Below, piece by piece: positions 26,345 through 36,248 of a stretch of 64,000 nucleotides of DNA. This stretch comes from Levilactobacillus wangkuiensis (GTDB lineage: Bacteria; Bacillota; Bacilli; Lactobacillales; Lactobacillaceae): contig NZ_BOLM01000010.1 in NCBI RefSeq assembly GCF_016861605.1, positions 28,560 through 92,559 on the forward strand, given 5' to 3'. Numbering within the stretch: position 1 is the first letter of the stretch; every line of letters begins with the position of its first letter. Under the pieces are notes generated by a model. It was not told the DNA's origin, searched no databases, and saw nothing but the letters and a program-made list of their open reading frames with translations. Position numbers and translations under genes: made by a program.

Positions 26345-26950
26345 CTAGGTCGTCAATAAGCGTAAACCTTCGCTCAAATAATCATTGGTTGAGTCTCCGG
26401 CAAATTTCCGCAACTGCGGCGTGATTTTCTTAACAGCAGCGGCCTTGTAACCCAGTGCCGTCAAAGCTGCAATCGCATCGTCTAATTTCGGATTCCCCTC
26501 GCCAGTCGTGACGGCTTCCGGTGTGAACAAAGCCCCATCGTCGACTGGTGCCAGGTCATCCAACTTGTTCTGCAGGTCCAAGACAATCTGCCCCGCCGTC
26601 TTCTTCCCAATCCCGGGAAACTTCGTCAGGAAGCTGATATCGTTGGTTTTAATCGCCAACATCAGCCCTTGATGGTCCGGATTGGCCAGAATCGCCAGCG
26701 CACTCTTGGGTCCAATACCGTTAACGTTGATTAATTTTAAGAATAATTGTTTTTCAGCAAAATCTGCGAAACCGTAAAGGGTCTGCGCCGTGTCACTCAC
26801 CGCCTGGTAGACGTAAATCGTGACTGGCGTGGTGCCAACGACGTAACGGTAAGGGTTAGCGGTGTTGACCAGGTAGCCCACTCCGTTAACGTCAACGACC
26901 ACGTGGTCCGGATAGACCGCCGCAATCGTGCCGTGAAGGTATTCATACAT
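26345..26950 (-). CDS. ruvA: Holliday junction DNA helicase subunit RuvA
   Basis: Tetrameric junction-binding subunit that loads RuvB. The 201-residue protein has an OB-fold N-terminal domain (MYEYLHGTIAAVYPDHVVVD), two helix-hairpin-helix motifs (VNGIGPKSALAIL and FPGIGKKTAGQIVLDL) and a C-terminal RuvB-binding domain after a flexible linker. The start MYEYLHG is chosen because AAAGGAG lies 10 bases upstream and it matches the family start; the upstream frame is unrelated. Confidence 0.97.
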   Translation of the reverse strand: MYEYLHGTIAAVYPDHVVVDVNGVGYLVNTANPYRYVVGTTPVTIYVYQAVSDTAQTLYGFADFAEKQLFLKLINVNGIGPKSALAILANPDHQGLMLAIKTNDISFLTKFPGIGKKTAGQIVLDLQNKLDDLAPVDDGALFTPEAVTTGEGNPKLDDAIAALTALGYKAAAVKKITPQLRKFAGDSTNDYLSEGLRLLTT

Positions 26951-26998
26951 GCCAGTTAGTCTCCTTTGCGCTTGTTTCAAGGTTAACATTCAGCTAGT

Positions 26999-27236
26999 AA
27001 AAACGAAGTCGGGCCGACGCTTCCGTTCCCGGCGGCGGGCTCAAACTGCCCTGCGGTGGGGAACGGCTCCAGCCTGAGGAGCGGTCTGGGGCCTCGTCTT
27101 GAAACCTCGCTAAGGACCACGAGTTTCCAAGGCCGTCCCGTGCTCTAGGCTGAGAAAAATCACTCAGCCAAGACCACCGACACAGCTGGTCAGTTTGGCC
27201 CGCCTCTGGTCACTTATATTGGCCAAGACATTTTTA
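26999..27236 (+). repeat. Structured repeat element, type II (copy 10)
   Basis: Carries GTTCCCGGCGGCGGG, stem CAAACTG / CAGTTTG (different from the CAAAATG / CATTTTG of copy 5 but still paired), GGCTCCAGCC / GGTCTGGGGCC, GGCTGAG / CTCAGCC and GACACAGCTGG. Weak outer arms AAAAA..GTC / GAC..TTTTT. It lies in the leader between the ruvA promoter region and start codon. Confidence 0.82.
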
Positions 27237-27307
27237 CTAGCTCAAAACTGACTGATTGTTAGCCAACATCAAGCGTCTCTTTCATTCATCAATGATCTAT
27301 CTTTAAG

Positions 27308-27335
27308 AAAACATATGTTTGCTTTTTAAATTGTA
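27308..27335 (-). promoter_or_regulatory. ruvA promoter region with LexA (SOS) box
   Basis: AAAACATATGTTTG (27308-27321) contains AAC-ATAT-GTT, fitting AAC-RNRY-GTT. A TACAAT -10 (27330-27335, minus strand) lies just upstream of it, so the box covers the expected transcription start. The -35 is weak. Confidence 0.72.
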
Positions 27336-27405
27336 CCACACTTGGCTCGACTTAGACTACAGATTCTGTTCTGAGTTTACCAATGTCAAAACAAGGCCCA
27401 ACCCA

Positions 27406-27990
27406 GCAATTACTGAGCGGTTAGCCGGAGACTGCCAACTTACAGCATGGGCCATCTCGGCTTTAAACATATTTCATAGCAAAGCAAAAAGCAAACGCCA
27501 ACCGAATAGATGGTCATTCTGGAGGCAGCTAAGGTTCACACCTGTGTCGGGGACCTTAGTCGGCGTTTTCAGCCGGCTTAGGTCCCGGGACGACTTTGAG
27601 ATTGCGCTCTTGGCAAGCTCAAAGCGAGACTGAAGACCGTTCTTTGGCTTCAGTCTCGCTGCTAAATAACGTCCATCGCATCAGCAATAACTGAACGGTT
27701 AGCCGGAGGTAGCCAACTTGCGCACCCTGCGTCGATGGTGTGCTTACAGCATGGGCCATCTTAGCTTCAAGCATGTTTAACGGCAAAGCAAAAAGCAAAC
27801 GCCAACCGAATAGATGGTCATTCTGGAGGCAGCTGAGGCCCATACCTGTGTCGGGGACCTTAGTCGGTGTTTTTTACCGGCTTAGGTCCCGGGACGACTT
27901 TGAGATTGCGCTTTTGGCAAGCTCAAAGCGAGACTGAAGACCGCTCTTTGGCTTCAGTCGGTACCCACAGGTGTGGGCCTTAGCTGCCGG
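27406..27990 (-). repeat. Tandem repeat with structured element (type III), two units
   Basis: Two near-identical direct copies (27406-27655 and 27684-27959) offset by 278 bp at the start and 304 bp later, because the second has a ~26 bp insertion. Both hold AGCAAACGCCAACCGAATAG, a GGACC..TCGG / CCGG..GGTCC hairpin, CTTTGAG / CTCAAAG and ACTGAAGACCG / CTTTGGCTTCAGT. The last two are the H2 and H1 blocks of type I. Only the second unit has a complete outer stem (27828-27988, GGCAGCTGAGGCC / GGCCTTAGCTGCC), ending 18 bp from the mutL stop. Confidence 0.82.
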
Positions 27991-28006
27991 AAGAATTTAG
28001 GACCAC

Positions 28007-30007
28007 CTATTCGCCCCAGTCGTCGCCGGAGTGGTGGGGATCCTGAATCCGTTTAAACAGCTTTTCCAAGTCCTGATCCGTGAAGTGGACCAGCACTGGC
28101 CGGCCGTGAGGACAGTTGAACGGGTTCTCTGCCGTAGCTAATTTCACCAGCAAAGCCCGAGCTTGTTGGTCGTCCAGGTGATGGTTGGCCTTGATAGCCC
28201 GCTTACAGCTCATCATGATGGCCGTCTTTTCTCGGAAGGCCGCCACGGAAATCTTACCGTCCTTTAAGACCCAGTCAATCATTTCCTTAATGGTATCGGT
28301 CTCCTGCCCCGCCTTGAACCAGGTCGGGTGCTCGTGCACGATGAAACTATTGGGGCCAAATGACTCGAGGTTGATGCCGACACTGGCTAACGTTTCCAAG
28401 TGGTTGGTCAGCTCCAAGACGTCCGTCGTCGGGTAATCCAAAACGATGGGCACCAGCAATTTTTGCTCGTCATCGCTGACCTCGCCGATTGCTTGGCGGT
28501 AAAACTCGTAGTTCACCCGTTCCTGCGCGGCGTGTTGGTCGACTAAATACAACCCATCATCGGCCTCGGCCAACAAATACGTGCCGTGGACTTGCCCCAA
28601 GTAGCGTAACTGAGGAAAGCGTTGAGCTGGCGGTTCGGGCGCCGTCAAAGAGACTTCGGCGACCGGTTCCTCAACGGGCGGCGTTTTCCCACCCAGGGGT
28701 GCGGCGACCCGTTCCGTTTGGTATTTCTCATCAAATTCTTGCACGGCTGGCAGCTGGAAATCCTGCTTGTCATGCACGACCACGGGCTCAACCGGGACCT
28801 CTTCTGGGGTGGTCAACGGTTGGGGACCAGCGGCTGGTGTTGCGGCTGGTTGCGCCGGTGTAGGCGTCGGTGCCGCACTCTCTGCCGGTTGTGGCGCTGG
28901 CTGGGTGTGGCGCGCCGACATGTCGTATTTGGCCGAGACGTCGTTTAACGCCATGGTCAGCTGATCCGTGGTTGCGGCTTCTCGCTTTTTCGTTGGCATT
29001 TCATCGAAGACATCCGGAATCAGATTCTCACGGGAAAGCCGCTTGAACACGGTGTCCTGAATCAGCTGCGTCAGTTCCGGCTCTTCACTGATGCGGACCT
29101 CCTGCTTGGTTGGATGCACGTTCACGTCTACCAGTAAGGGGTCCATTTTAATATCCAGCACAGCCAGCGGGTAACGGCCGACCATCAGCTTGGACCCGTA
29201 CCCGGCGATCAAAGCCTTACTCAACTGAAAATTGTGAATGTACCGGCCGTTTAGCAGTAGCGAAATGTACTGCCGACTGGCCCGGGTCAACTCGGGCAAG
29301 CTCACGTAACCGCTCACCTGAAAATCCGGGTTTTTGCCGTTGATGGCCACCATTTTCCGGGCGCTTTGGACGCCATAAATACCGGCAATCACCTGTTGTA
29401 GGTCGCCCCGCCCGGCTGTCCGAGTAAGTTCACGGCCGTTGTGGACTAGGGAGAACGCCACGTCAGGATAGCTTAGGGCCAGCCGGTTGACGATATCCGT
29501 GATCCGGGCCAGCTCGGTGGCTGGTGATTTCAAATACTTCAGCCGTGCCGGCACGTTACCAAAGAGGTCCTTGACGGTAATCGTGGTCCCCTTGCGAGCG
29601 GCTGCGGCGGTGTGTTCCTTGATGATGCCGCCCACGTTATGAATCAACGTGCCGACACCCCCGGTCGAGGTCGTCATCGTGACGTCGGCCACGGAAGCGA
29701 TACTGGGCAAAGCTTCACCCCGGAACCCCAGGGATTTGATACGAAAGAGGTCCCGCCGGTCGGTAATCTTACTAGTGGCGTGACGTTTGAAGGCCATTTC
29801 GGTGTCTTCATCCGCGATGCCATCCCCATCATCGACCACGGTAATCCGTTGTAACCCGGCCTCCTCGACCGTGATATCAATCTGTTTACTGTGAGCGTCG
29901 ACCGCGTTTTCCACCAGTTCCTTGACCACGGATGCGGGCCGTTCAACCACTTCACCCGCGGCAATCTGGTCGGCTAAGACCGACGCTAATTCATGAATTT
30001 TGGCCAT
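28007..30007 (-). CDS. mutL: DNA mismatch repair protein MutL
   Basis: Mismatch-repair mediator with a GHKL ATPase N-terminus: [32 protein letters not shown] and [20 protein letters not shown] Pro/Ala/Thr/Val-rich linker spans about residues 360-460. The C-terminal dimerisation domain carries the endonuclease motif [12 protein letters not shown] (DQHAxxExxxxE), [14 protein letters not shown] and [11 protein letters not shown], so this is a nicking MutL as in non-methyl-directed repair. The 666 residues are typical. A type II repeat element starts 30 bp before the start codon, so unlike many relatives mutS and mutL are separated by about 390 bp. Confidence 0.97.
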   Translation of the reverse strand: MAKIHELASVLADQIAAGEVVERPASVVKELVENAVDAHSKQIDITVEEAGLQRITVVDDGDGIADEDTEMAFKRHATSKITDRRDLFRIKSLGFRGEALPSIASVADVTMTTSTGGVGTLIHNVGGIIKEHTAAAARKGTTITVKDLFGNVPARLKYLKSPATELARITDIVNRLALSYPDVAFSLVHNGRELTRTAGRGDLQQVIAGIYGVQSARKMVAINGKNPDFQVSGYVSLPELTRASRQYISLLLNGRYIHNFQLSKALIAGYGSKLMVGRYPLAVLDIKMDPLLVDVNVHPTKQEVRISEEPELTQLIQDTVFKRLSRENLIPDVFDEMPTKKREAATTDQLTMALNDVSAKYDMSARHTQPAPQPAESAAPTPTPAQPAATPAAGPQPLTTPEEVPVEPVVVHDKQDFQLPAVQEFDEKYQTERVAAPLGGKTPPVEEPVAEVSLTAPEPPAQRFPQLRYLGQVHGTYLLAEADDGLYLVDQHAAQERVNYEFYRQAIGEVSDDEQKLLVPIVLDYPTTDVLELTNHLETLASVGINLESFGPNSFIVHEHPTWFKAGQETDTIKEMIDWVLKDGKISVAAFREKTAIMMSCKRAIKANHHLDDQQARALLVKLATAENPFNCPHGRPVLVHFTDQDLEKLFKRIQDPHHSGDDWGE

Positions 30008-30036
30008 TAACGACCCTTCCTCTCATTGGATAAATA

Positions 30037-30264
30037 AAAACAGGTGGTCTACCCCGTTCCCGGCGGCAGGCTCAACTCGCCCTGCTGTGGGGAACGGCTC
30101 CAGCCTGAGAAGCGGTCTGGATCCTCGCCTTGGAACCTCGCTGAAGTCCGCGAGTTTCCAAGGTCGTCCCGTGCTCTAGGCTGAGTGAAAAACCTCAGCC
30201 AAGACCACCGACACAGCTGGTCAAGTTGGCCCGCCTCTGGTCACTCACAGTGATCACCTGTTTT
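30037..30264 (+). repeat. Structured repeat element, type II (copy 11)
   Basis: Outer arms AAAACAGGTGGTC / GATCACCTGTTTT (one G-T pair), unlike the arms of any other copy. Inside are GTTCCCGGCGGCAGG, a CAACT / AGTTG stem, GGCTCCAGCC / GGTCTGGATCC, CCAAGGTCGTCCCGTG, GGCTGAG / CTCAGCC and GACACAGCTGG. It is 30 bp upstream of mutL. Confidence 0.86.
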
Positions 30265-30399
30265 CATTTTCTTTTTTCTACGACATATTTTAGACACATA
30301 GCTTTACTTATCAACAATTCTGTTTGAATTTCACTAAACCGACCACCCAAACGACTCGTAGTCCCTCTTAGCCAGCTAGTTTACCGACATTCAACTCGT
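30265..30399. other. Gap between repeat and mutS stop
   Basis: AT-rich; it should hold the mutL promoter if mutL is not solely co-transcribed with mutS. No convincing hexamers were assigned. Confidence 0.35.
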
Positions 30400-33117
30400 T
30401 TACTTCTTCGCCAATTTCTGTTGCCATTGGTAAACCTGGTTCATGATGGCCATTGGGGTCATCCCCATCAGGTTCAGGTCGGAAATTTGGGCCAGTACCT
30501 TGGCTTGTGCCGGATTCAGCTCTGGTTCTTCCGTGAACAACGAGAGCTGTTGATCGGTGGCCGGTTCTGTTGGTTCTACTGATTCCGGCACCGGTTTCTG
30601 TGTCGATTCACTGACAGCTGGTTCCGGCTTGACCGACTCTGCCGGTTGTTCCTGCACGGGTACCGCCGATTCTGGTGCCGTTTGGGCTGCCTGTACGGGT
30701 GTCTGCGCCGTTTCTGGTGCGGACAGGGGTTGGTCCTCAGCTGACTGTTCCAAGTCCTCTAAGATGACCTCAGCACGGTCTAACAGCTTCGTTGGCATCC
30801 CCGCCAATTTAGCCACGTGAATCCCGTAGGACTTGTCCGCGGGACCCGGTTGCATTTGGTGTAAGAAGACCAGGTCGCCATCGCGTTCGACAGCGCCCAC
30901 GTGGACGTTGCGTAACTGCTTTAAGGACTGGTCTAACGCCGTCAACTCGTGGTAGTGGGTTGAGAACAATGTCTTGGCGTGGACCCGGTTGTGAACGTAT
31001 TCGATAATGGCCTGAGCCAGCGCCATCCCATCATACGTGGCCGTCCCCCGCCCGATTTCATCGAATAAGATCAGGCTGTTGGCGGTGGCTTGACTCAACG
31101 CGTGGTTGGCCTCTTGCATTTCCACCATGAAGGTACTTTGCCCAGAAATCAGGTCGTCTGCGGCACCGATTCGGGTGAAAATTTGGTCAAAGATAGGCAT
31201 CTGGGCGGACTCTGCCGGCACGAAACAGCCCATCTGCGCCATAATTACGGTCAAGGCCAGCTGCCGCATGTAGGTACTCTTCCCGGACATGTTCGGCCCG
31301 GTAATCAGTAAGATGTTGGTCTGTTCATCCATCATGACATCATTAGGAACGTATGATTGACGACCCAAAACCTTTTCGACTACGGGATGTCGGCCCTGTT
31401 TAATGGCTAAGTTATGCCCTTCAATCAGCGTTGGCTTGATGAAGTGATAGTCCTCACTGACCACGGCAAAGCTTTGGAGCACGTCTAGACTGGCAATGGC
31501 GGCGGCTAATTTCTGTAACCGGGTGATGGCCAGCTTGACCTGTTCGCGCAGATCAACGAATAATTTATATTCCAGCGCCACGGATTTCTCCTCGGCCTCC
31601 AAGATCAGGCGTTCCTTATCCTTCAGCTCAGGTGTGGAGAACCGTTCGGCGTTGGCCAGCGTCTGCTTCCGTTCGTACCGGTCTGCTGGCAGCTTGTCCA
31701 GATTGACCTTGGTGACCTCGATGTAGTACCCGAAGACGTGGTTGTAGCCAATCTTCAGGTTATTGATTCCGGTCACTTCACGTTCGTGGGCCTCCATTTC
31801 GGCCAGCCAGGTCTTCCCGTTACGCATGGCATCCCGGTATTCATCCAATTGGGCGTTAAAGCCGTCGCGAATCACCCCACCGTCGGAAACGGAGATTGGG
31901 GGTTCGGGAACGATGGCCTCACGAATGGCCGCCGCAACATCTTCCACGGGGTCCAGGCCGGCCAGCGTGTCGTCGAAGACCGGTTCGGCCAGCTCTTCAA
32001 TCGTGTGCTGGATTTGTGGCACCTGCTCCAAGGACGTTTGCAGCTGGATCAAGTCCCGGCCGTTTACGCTCCCGAAGGCCACGCGCCCGGCTAAGCGTTC
32101 CAGATCATAGACCTTAACCAATTCTTCCTGCAAATTATTGCGTTCGAAATAGTGGTCGAGTAACGCGCCGACCTTGTCCTGCCGTTCTTCAATCTGTTGC
32201 CGGTCAATCAGTGGCCGGTCCAACCATTGCTTCAGTAACCGGCCCCCCATGGCCGTCTTGGTTTGGTCCAAGAGCCACAGTAAGGTCCCGGATTTTTTCT
32301 TGGTTCGTAGGTTTTGGGTGATTTCCAGGTTACTTTGTGAGGAGTGGTCCATCTTCAAAAAGGCGGTTGGCCGGTAAGCCACGGCGCGTTGTAAATGCGC
32401 CAGGCTGCGCTTCTGCGTCACCGTCACGTAGGTCACCAGGACACCGACAACTTGTTTCAGTAAATCGGTCTGTAGGTCCTGCTCCACGTAACTGAGCTCG
32501 GAACTTGGCTGAATCTCGTCTTGATTAGAAATCATCATCCCGAGCTGTTTCATCCGGGCCTTCAGCTCATCGTCAATCGTGGTATCCACGACGACTTCCT
32601 TGGTCTGCAGGCTCATTAATTCATTCATGACGGGGTCGTCACCGCTGATTTCCGCGGCCTTCAGTTCCCCGGTCGACAGGTCGGTGTAGGCCAAGCCGTA
32701 TTGTGACTTGGTGCTCATGGTTAGGGCGGTCAAGTAGTTGTTGCGCTTGGCCCCGGCAGCGCCGGTATCGGTCTGAGTCCCTGGGGTGACCAATTGAATG
32801 ACCTCTCGCTTGACCATTCCCTTGGCCAACTTCGGGTCCTCCATTTGTTCACAAACGGCAACCTTGTAGCCCTGATCCACCAAAATATCGATGTAATTTT
32901 GCACGGCCTTGTGCGGCACCCCACACATGGGAATCGGGTTCTTGGCACTGTGACTCCGGGTCGTCAACGTTAGCTCCAGCAATTGCGAACCCTTGACGGC
33001 GTCTTCATTGAACATTTCATAAAAGTCCCCGAGCCGGTAGAACAAGAACGCATCGGGATACTGGTCTTTAATCTTTTGGTACTGCACCATCATGGGCGTC
33101 GTGTTCGTTTTCGTCAT
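30400..33117 (-). CDS. mutS: DNA mismatch repair protein MutS
   Basis: Mismatch-recognition ATPase. The 905-residue protein has the N-terminal mismatch-contacting Phe-x-Glu in [10 protein letters not shown], connector and lever/clamp domains, Walker [14 protein letters not shown], Walker [27 protein letters not shown] and a C-terminal helical end. It is about 40-50 residues longer than most MutS. The extra part is a Pro/Glu/Gln/Ser-rich low-complexity insert (about residues 800-860) between the ATPase and the C-terminal tetramerisation helices, which I read as a lineage-specific linker. Confidence 0.97.
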   Translation of the reverse strand: MTKTNTTPMMVQYQKIKDQYPDAFLFYRLGDFYEMFNEDAVKGSQLLELTLTTRSHSAKNPIPMCGVPHKAVQNYIDILVDQGYKVAVCEQMEDPKLAKGMVKREVIQLVTPGTQTDTGAAGAKRNNYLTALTMSTKSQYGLAYTDLSTGELKAAEISGDDPVMNELMSLQTKEVVVDTTIDDELKARMKQLGMMISNQDEIQPSSELSYVEQDLQTDLLKQVVGVLVTYVTVTQKRSLAHLQRAVAYRPTAFLKMDHSSQSNLEITQNLRTKKKSGTLLWLLDQTKTAMGGRLLKQWLDRPLIDRQQIEERQDKVGALLDHYFERNNLQEELVKVYDLERLAGRVAFGSVNGRDLIQLQTSLEQVPQIQHTIEELAEPVFDDTLAGLDPVEDVAAAIREAIVPEPPISVSDGGVIRDGFNAQLDEYRDAMRNGKTWLAEMEAHEREVTGINNLKIGYNHVFGYYIEVTKVNLDKLPADRYERKQTLANAERFSTPELKDKERLILEAEEKSVALEYKLFVDLREQVKLAITRLQKLAAAIASLDVLQSFAVVSEDYHFIKPTLIEGHNLAIKQGRHPVVEKVLGRQSYVPNDVMMDEQTNILLITGPNMSGKSTYMRQLALTVIMAQMGCFVPAESAQMPIFDQIFTRIGAADDLISGQSTFMVEMQEANHALSQATANSLILFDEIGRGTATYDGMALAQAIIEYVHNRVHAKTLFSTHYHELTALDQSLKQLRNVHVGAVERDGDLVFLHQMQPGPADKSYGIHVAKLAGMPTKLLDRAEVILEDLEQSAEDQPLSAPETAQTPVQAAQTAPESAVPVQEQPAESVKPEPAVSESTQKPVPESVEPTEPATDQQLSLFTEEPELNPAQAKVLAQISDLNLMGMTPMAIMNQVYQWQQKLAKK

Positions 33118-33145
33118 GAAAAATGGTTCATCCTTCCGTTATCGT

Positions 33146-33940
33146 TTAGCTTTGGTACGGGTGTTGTGGGCTGATCAAGATGGGCTTGATGCTAGCCGCA
33201 TGCCCCGTTTTATCGTTTAAGTCAATGACGGCACCGGAGAGAATCCCGGGACCGACTTCTTGGACCGTGTAGCGGGTTGGCCGTTGGTTTTCAAAGCGTT
33301 CAATGACGCTATCGGCCTGCATCCCCAAGACACTGTCGGCGGGACCGGTCATGCCGGCTTCGGTCATGAAGGCCGTGCCGCCACGCAGAACCTGCGCGTC
33401 ACTGGTCTGCACGTGTGTGTGGGTCCCAACGACTGCGGAAACCTTACCGGCATAACGCATCGCAAAGGCCCGTTTCTCACTGGTCGTTTCCGCATGGAAA
33501 TCAACGAAGACAAAATCCGTGTCCAGTTTTGGCAGTAACTCTTTCATTTTCGCAAAGGGATCGTCCATGGGGTTCATGAAGACCCGGCCTTGCATGTTGA
33601 CGACGGCCAACACTTGTTGGTTCACTTTGACCTTCGTCCAGCCTTGTCCCGGCGTGTCGCCAGGGAAGTTAGCGGGCCGAACTAGCCGGTTGGCGCCACC
33701 GATGAAATCATACAGTTCGGCGTTGTCCCAGGTATGGTTTCCCATCGTGACCACGTCGGCGCCATCCTTTAAGAGTTGCTTGTAAATACTTTGACTGATA
33801 CCGCGACCAACGGGGGTTGAATTTTCCCCGTTGACGATGGTGACCTGGGGCTTTAAGTCCCGCTTTAATTGGGGGAGGTACTCATGAATCATATCCACAC
33901 CAATGTTTCCAACAACGTCACCAACAAATAAAATACGCAT
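33146..33940 (-). CDS. ymdB: YmdB-type metallophosphoesterase (TIGR00282)
   Basis: A 264-residue calcineurin-like phosphoesterase. The Bacillus orthologue YmdB hydrolyses 2',3'-cyclic nucleotides and affects biofilm and sporulation decisions. Motifs: FVGDVVGNIG, VNGEN, TMGNHTWD, VDFHAETTSEK and GTHTHVQTSD, with all expected metal ligands. In other Firmicutes ymdB follows rny (ymdA), as here; the two are separated by 444 bp with a terminator and a repeat element. Confidence 0.93.
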   Translation of the reverse strand: MRILFVGDVVGNIGVDMIHEYLPQLKRDLKPQVTIVNGENSTPVGRGISQSIYKQLLKDGADVVTMGNHTWDNAELYDFIGGANRLVRPANFPGDTPGQGWTKVKVNQQVLAVVNMQGRVFMNPMDDPFAKMKELLPKLDTDFVFVDFHAETTSEKRAFAMRYAGKVSAVVGTHTHVQTSDAQVLRGGTAFMTEAGMTGPADSVLGMQADSVIERFENQRPTRYTVQEVGPGILSGAVIDLNDKTGHAASIKPILISPQHPYQS

Positions 33941-34068
33941 CTTCGTTCCCCTATCTAGACCGTTTTGGCCCGCCTGGCTCTTGTGACCAGTTCTCGTAAA
34001 TAACCTCTATTTTACCATGGTTTTTCTAATCCTGCGTGAGTTAAATCTAAGCTAATCCCCCGTTCACG

Positions 34069-34250
34069 CACCTCCGGACTGGTGAAAATGGGATTGGAAC
34101 GCGGTGGGCGGACGCCTGAAGCCTGAGGGGCGGTCTTCAGACTTACTTTGAGCTGCCCAAACCGCATCTCAAAGATACCAATTATCTAAACGGCCAGCCG
34201 TTAAGATAATTCCCACGGCTGAACCCATTTTCACCAGTCCTGCGGTTAAC
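34069..34250 (+). repeat. Structured repeat element, type I (copy 12)
   Basis: Outer arms GGTGAAAATGGG / CCCATTTTCACC (perfect). H1 CTGAAGCC / GGTCTTCAG, H2 CTTTGAG / CTCAAAG, H3 AATTATCTAAACGG / CCGTTAAGATAATT with the conserved A-A mismatch. It lies 129 bp upstream of ymdB. Confidence 0.9.
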
Positions 34251-34346
34251 GGCCGCTTAGCCATTCTGTCACTCATTTACCTTCACCTGCTACCATGCCA
34301 CACAACATCATGATAGTTCCTAACCCCGATGTTCTTCTGCAGAGAC

Positions 34347-34378
34347 GTAAAAAAGCTAGGACCAAATGGCCTAGCTTC
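34347..34378 (-). terminator. rny terminator
   Basis: AAGCTAGGCC ATTT GGTCCTAGCTT with a T run on the minus strand, 7 bases after the rny stop. Confidence 0.92.
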
Positions 34379-34384
34379 TCTGAC

Positions 34385-35944
34385 TTATTTCGCATATTCA
34401 ACTGACCGGACTTCCCGGATGACGGAAACTTTGACGTGGCCTGGGTAATCCAGGTCGCCTTCAATTTGTTTCTTGATGTCGCGTGCCAAGACAACGGCAT
34501 CCGTGTCGGAAATCTTCTCGGGCCGCACAATGACTCGAACCTCTCGTCCCGCCTGAATGGCAAAGCTATGGTCGACGCCGTCAAATGAATTGGCGACGGT
34601 TTCCAGCTTGTCCAACCGGTGGATGTAACTTTCCAGAGAATCTGAGCGTGCGCCTGGCCGGGTGGCTGAAATAACATCAGCGGTCCCAACCAGTTCCGCA
34701 ATAACGGATTGCGGTGCCGTTTGATCTGCTTGAGCTGCGATAGCGTTAACCACAACGGAACTTTCACGGTACTTCTTTGCGAGTTCCGTGCCCGTCGTGA
34801 TGTACGAGCTATCATCTTCATGCTCTGCAGCGCGGCCAATATCATGTAATAATCCTGCACGTTTTGCTAACGTAACATCCTCACCTAATTCAGCAGCCAA
34901 CACCCCAGTGATCTTGGCAACTTCGATTGAATGGGCCAACGCGTTTTGCCCATGAGAAATTCGGAAATTCAAGCGACCAACCAGTTTGACCATTTCGGGA
35001 TGCATGGAATGAATCCCCAAGTCAAAGGTTGCTTGCTCGCCAAGCTCCCGGACGTGTTCGTCCAGTTCTTTTTTCGCCTTGGCTACCATTTCTTCGATCC
35101 GTGCCGGGTGAATCCGCCCGTCTTGGATCAACTTCTCAAGCGCAATCTTCGCAACTTCTCGCCGTAAGGGGTCGAAGCCACTCAAAACGACGGCTTCTGG
35201 CGTATCATCAATGATCAGGTCAATCCCGGTCAGAGTCTCTAACGTCCGAATATTCCGTCCTTCACGACCGATAATCCGGCCCTTCATGTCGTCGTTAGGT
35301 AACGTCACCACCGTAATGGTGGTTTCGGTTACCATATCGGCAGCACTCCGTTGGATGGCATCGACAATCAGGTCTTTAGCATTGGCCTGAGCTGTCTTCC
35401 GCGCCGTTTCTTCGCTTTCTTTAATCATCTTTGCCCGTTCGCCTGCCAAAGCCTTTTTGGCCTCGGAAATAATCAGGTCCCGTGCATCATCCTGGGATAA
35501 AGCAGCTACGTCTTCAACCGCAGCTTGGCGTTTTTCAATCAGTGAGTCTGCTTGCTGTTGCTTCTTTGCTAAATTCTGCTCTTCAGCACTTAGCTTCTTG
35601 TCCCGACGATTCAAAGAGTTTTCGCGTTTTTCCAGAGAGTTGTCTTTCCGGTCTAACGTTTCTTCCCGTTGAATCAAGCGATCTTCTTGCTTCTGAACTT
35701 CGGCACGACGTTCTTTCAGCTCGGTTTCGACCTCTGCGCGGTACTTATGACTGTCTTCCTTGGCCTCTAATAAAGATTCCTTCGTGGCAGTCTCAGCTTG
35801 CTTCTTAGCTTCAGCCAGTACACCTTCAGCAGTGTACTTAGCCGCATCTAGCTTTCGCTCGTGGACAGATTTACGAAAATAATACCCGCCCACAACACCA
35901 ACAACGATAGCGATGATTGCGAGGATTATAATTGGAACACTCAT
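34385..35944 (-). CDS. rny: Ribonuclease Y
   Basis: Membrane-anchored endoribonuclease that starts bulk mRNA decay. The 519-residue protein has an N-terminal membrane helix ([19 protein letters not shown], about 5-23), a long coiled coil (about 30-200, Lys/Glu/Gln-rich), a KH domain with [15 protein letters not shown] and an HD domain with [14 protein letters not shown]. The length is normal. It has its own consensus promoter (36026-36054) and terminator. Confidence 0.97.
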   Translation of the reverse strand: MSVPIIILAIIAIVVGVVGGYYFRKSVHERKLDAAKYTAEGVLAEAKKQAETATKESLLEAKEDSHKYRAEVETELKERRAEVQKQEDRLIQREETLDRKDNSLEKRENSLNRRDKKLSAEEQNLAKKQQQADSLIEKRQAAVEDVAALSQDDARDLIISEAKKALAGERAKMIKESEETARKTAQANAKDLIVDAIQRSAADMVTETTITVVTLPNDDMKGRIIGREGRNIRTLETLTGIDLIIDDTPEAVVLSGFDPLRREVAKIALEKLIQDGRIHPARIEEMVAKAKKELDEHVRELGEQATFDLGIHSMHPEMVKLVGRLNFRISHGQNALAHSIEVAKITGVLAAELGEDVTLAKRAGLLHDIGRAAEHEDDSSYITTGTELAKKYRESSVVVNAIAAQADQTAPQSVIAELVGTADVISATRPGARSDSLESYIHRLDKLETVANSFDGVDHSFAIQAGREVRVIVRPEKISDTDAVVLARDIKKQIEGDLDYPGHVKVSVIREVRSVEYAK

Positions 35945-36025
35945 GATTCCACCTCCGCATCATCAAAATGACTAATTTAAAATCAGACTTTTTAAGATGT
36001 TGATTTAATAACTGACGCAACTTCA

Positions 36026-36054
36026 ATTTTAATGGTTGCCATGAACGCTGTCAA
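36026..36054 (-). promoter_or_regulatory. rny promoter
   Basis: TTGACA (36049-36054), 17 bp spacer, TAAAAT (36026-36031) on the minus strand. The ~80 bp leader has no obvious structure. Confidence 0.8.
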
Positions 36055-36204
36055 CTAAACTCACCGGAAACTGGTGGGTCCGTGCGGATTTATTCGTTTC
36101 GACCTGCCAACGACCGTTCCCAGAAAAATTGTAGGCGGCATCCTCAGATGAATTCACGGGTGAGCATCAGCCAGTTGCCAGCTCGTTTTCGGTCACCCTG
36201 CCAA

Positions 36205-36244
36205 ATAAAAAAACGCCAGTCACCTCACAGGATGACTAGCGTTT
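36205..36244 (-). terminator. recA terminator
   Basis: AAACGCTAGTCATCC TGTGA GGTGACTGGCGTTT with a T run on the minus strand, overlapping the gene end region. Confidence 0.92.
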
Positions 36245-36248
36245 CGTT

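Noticed and set aside
27319..27937. Two similar open frames (27319-27633 and 27740-27937) that look like paralogous proteins sharing a C-terminus ending LLASSKRD
   Set aside because: They fall in the tandem repeat, have no RBS, and their similarity follows from DNA identity of the repeat. Conserved pairing, not codon structure, explains the pattern.
26999..28006. CRISPR array or phage attachment site in the repeat-rich gap
   Set aside because: The repeats are long structured units of different length with no regular spacers, and no cas genes or integrase are nearby.
34273..34860. 195-residue minus-strand open frame
   Set aside because: It lies in another frame over the rny 3' end, lacks an RBS and encodes no recognisable domain; the rny frame is clearly real.
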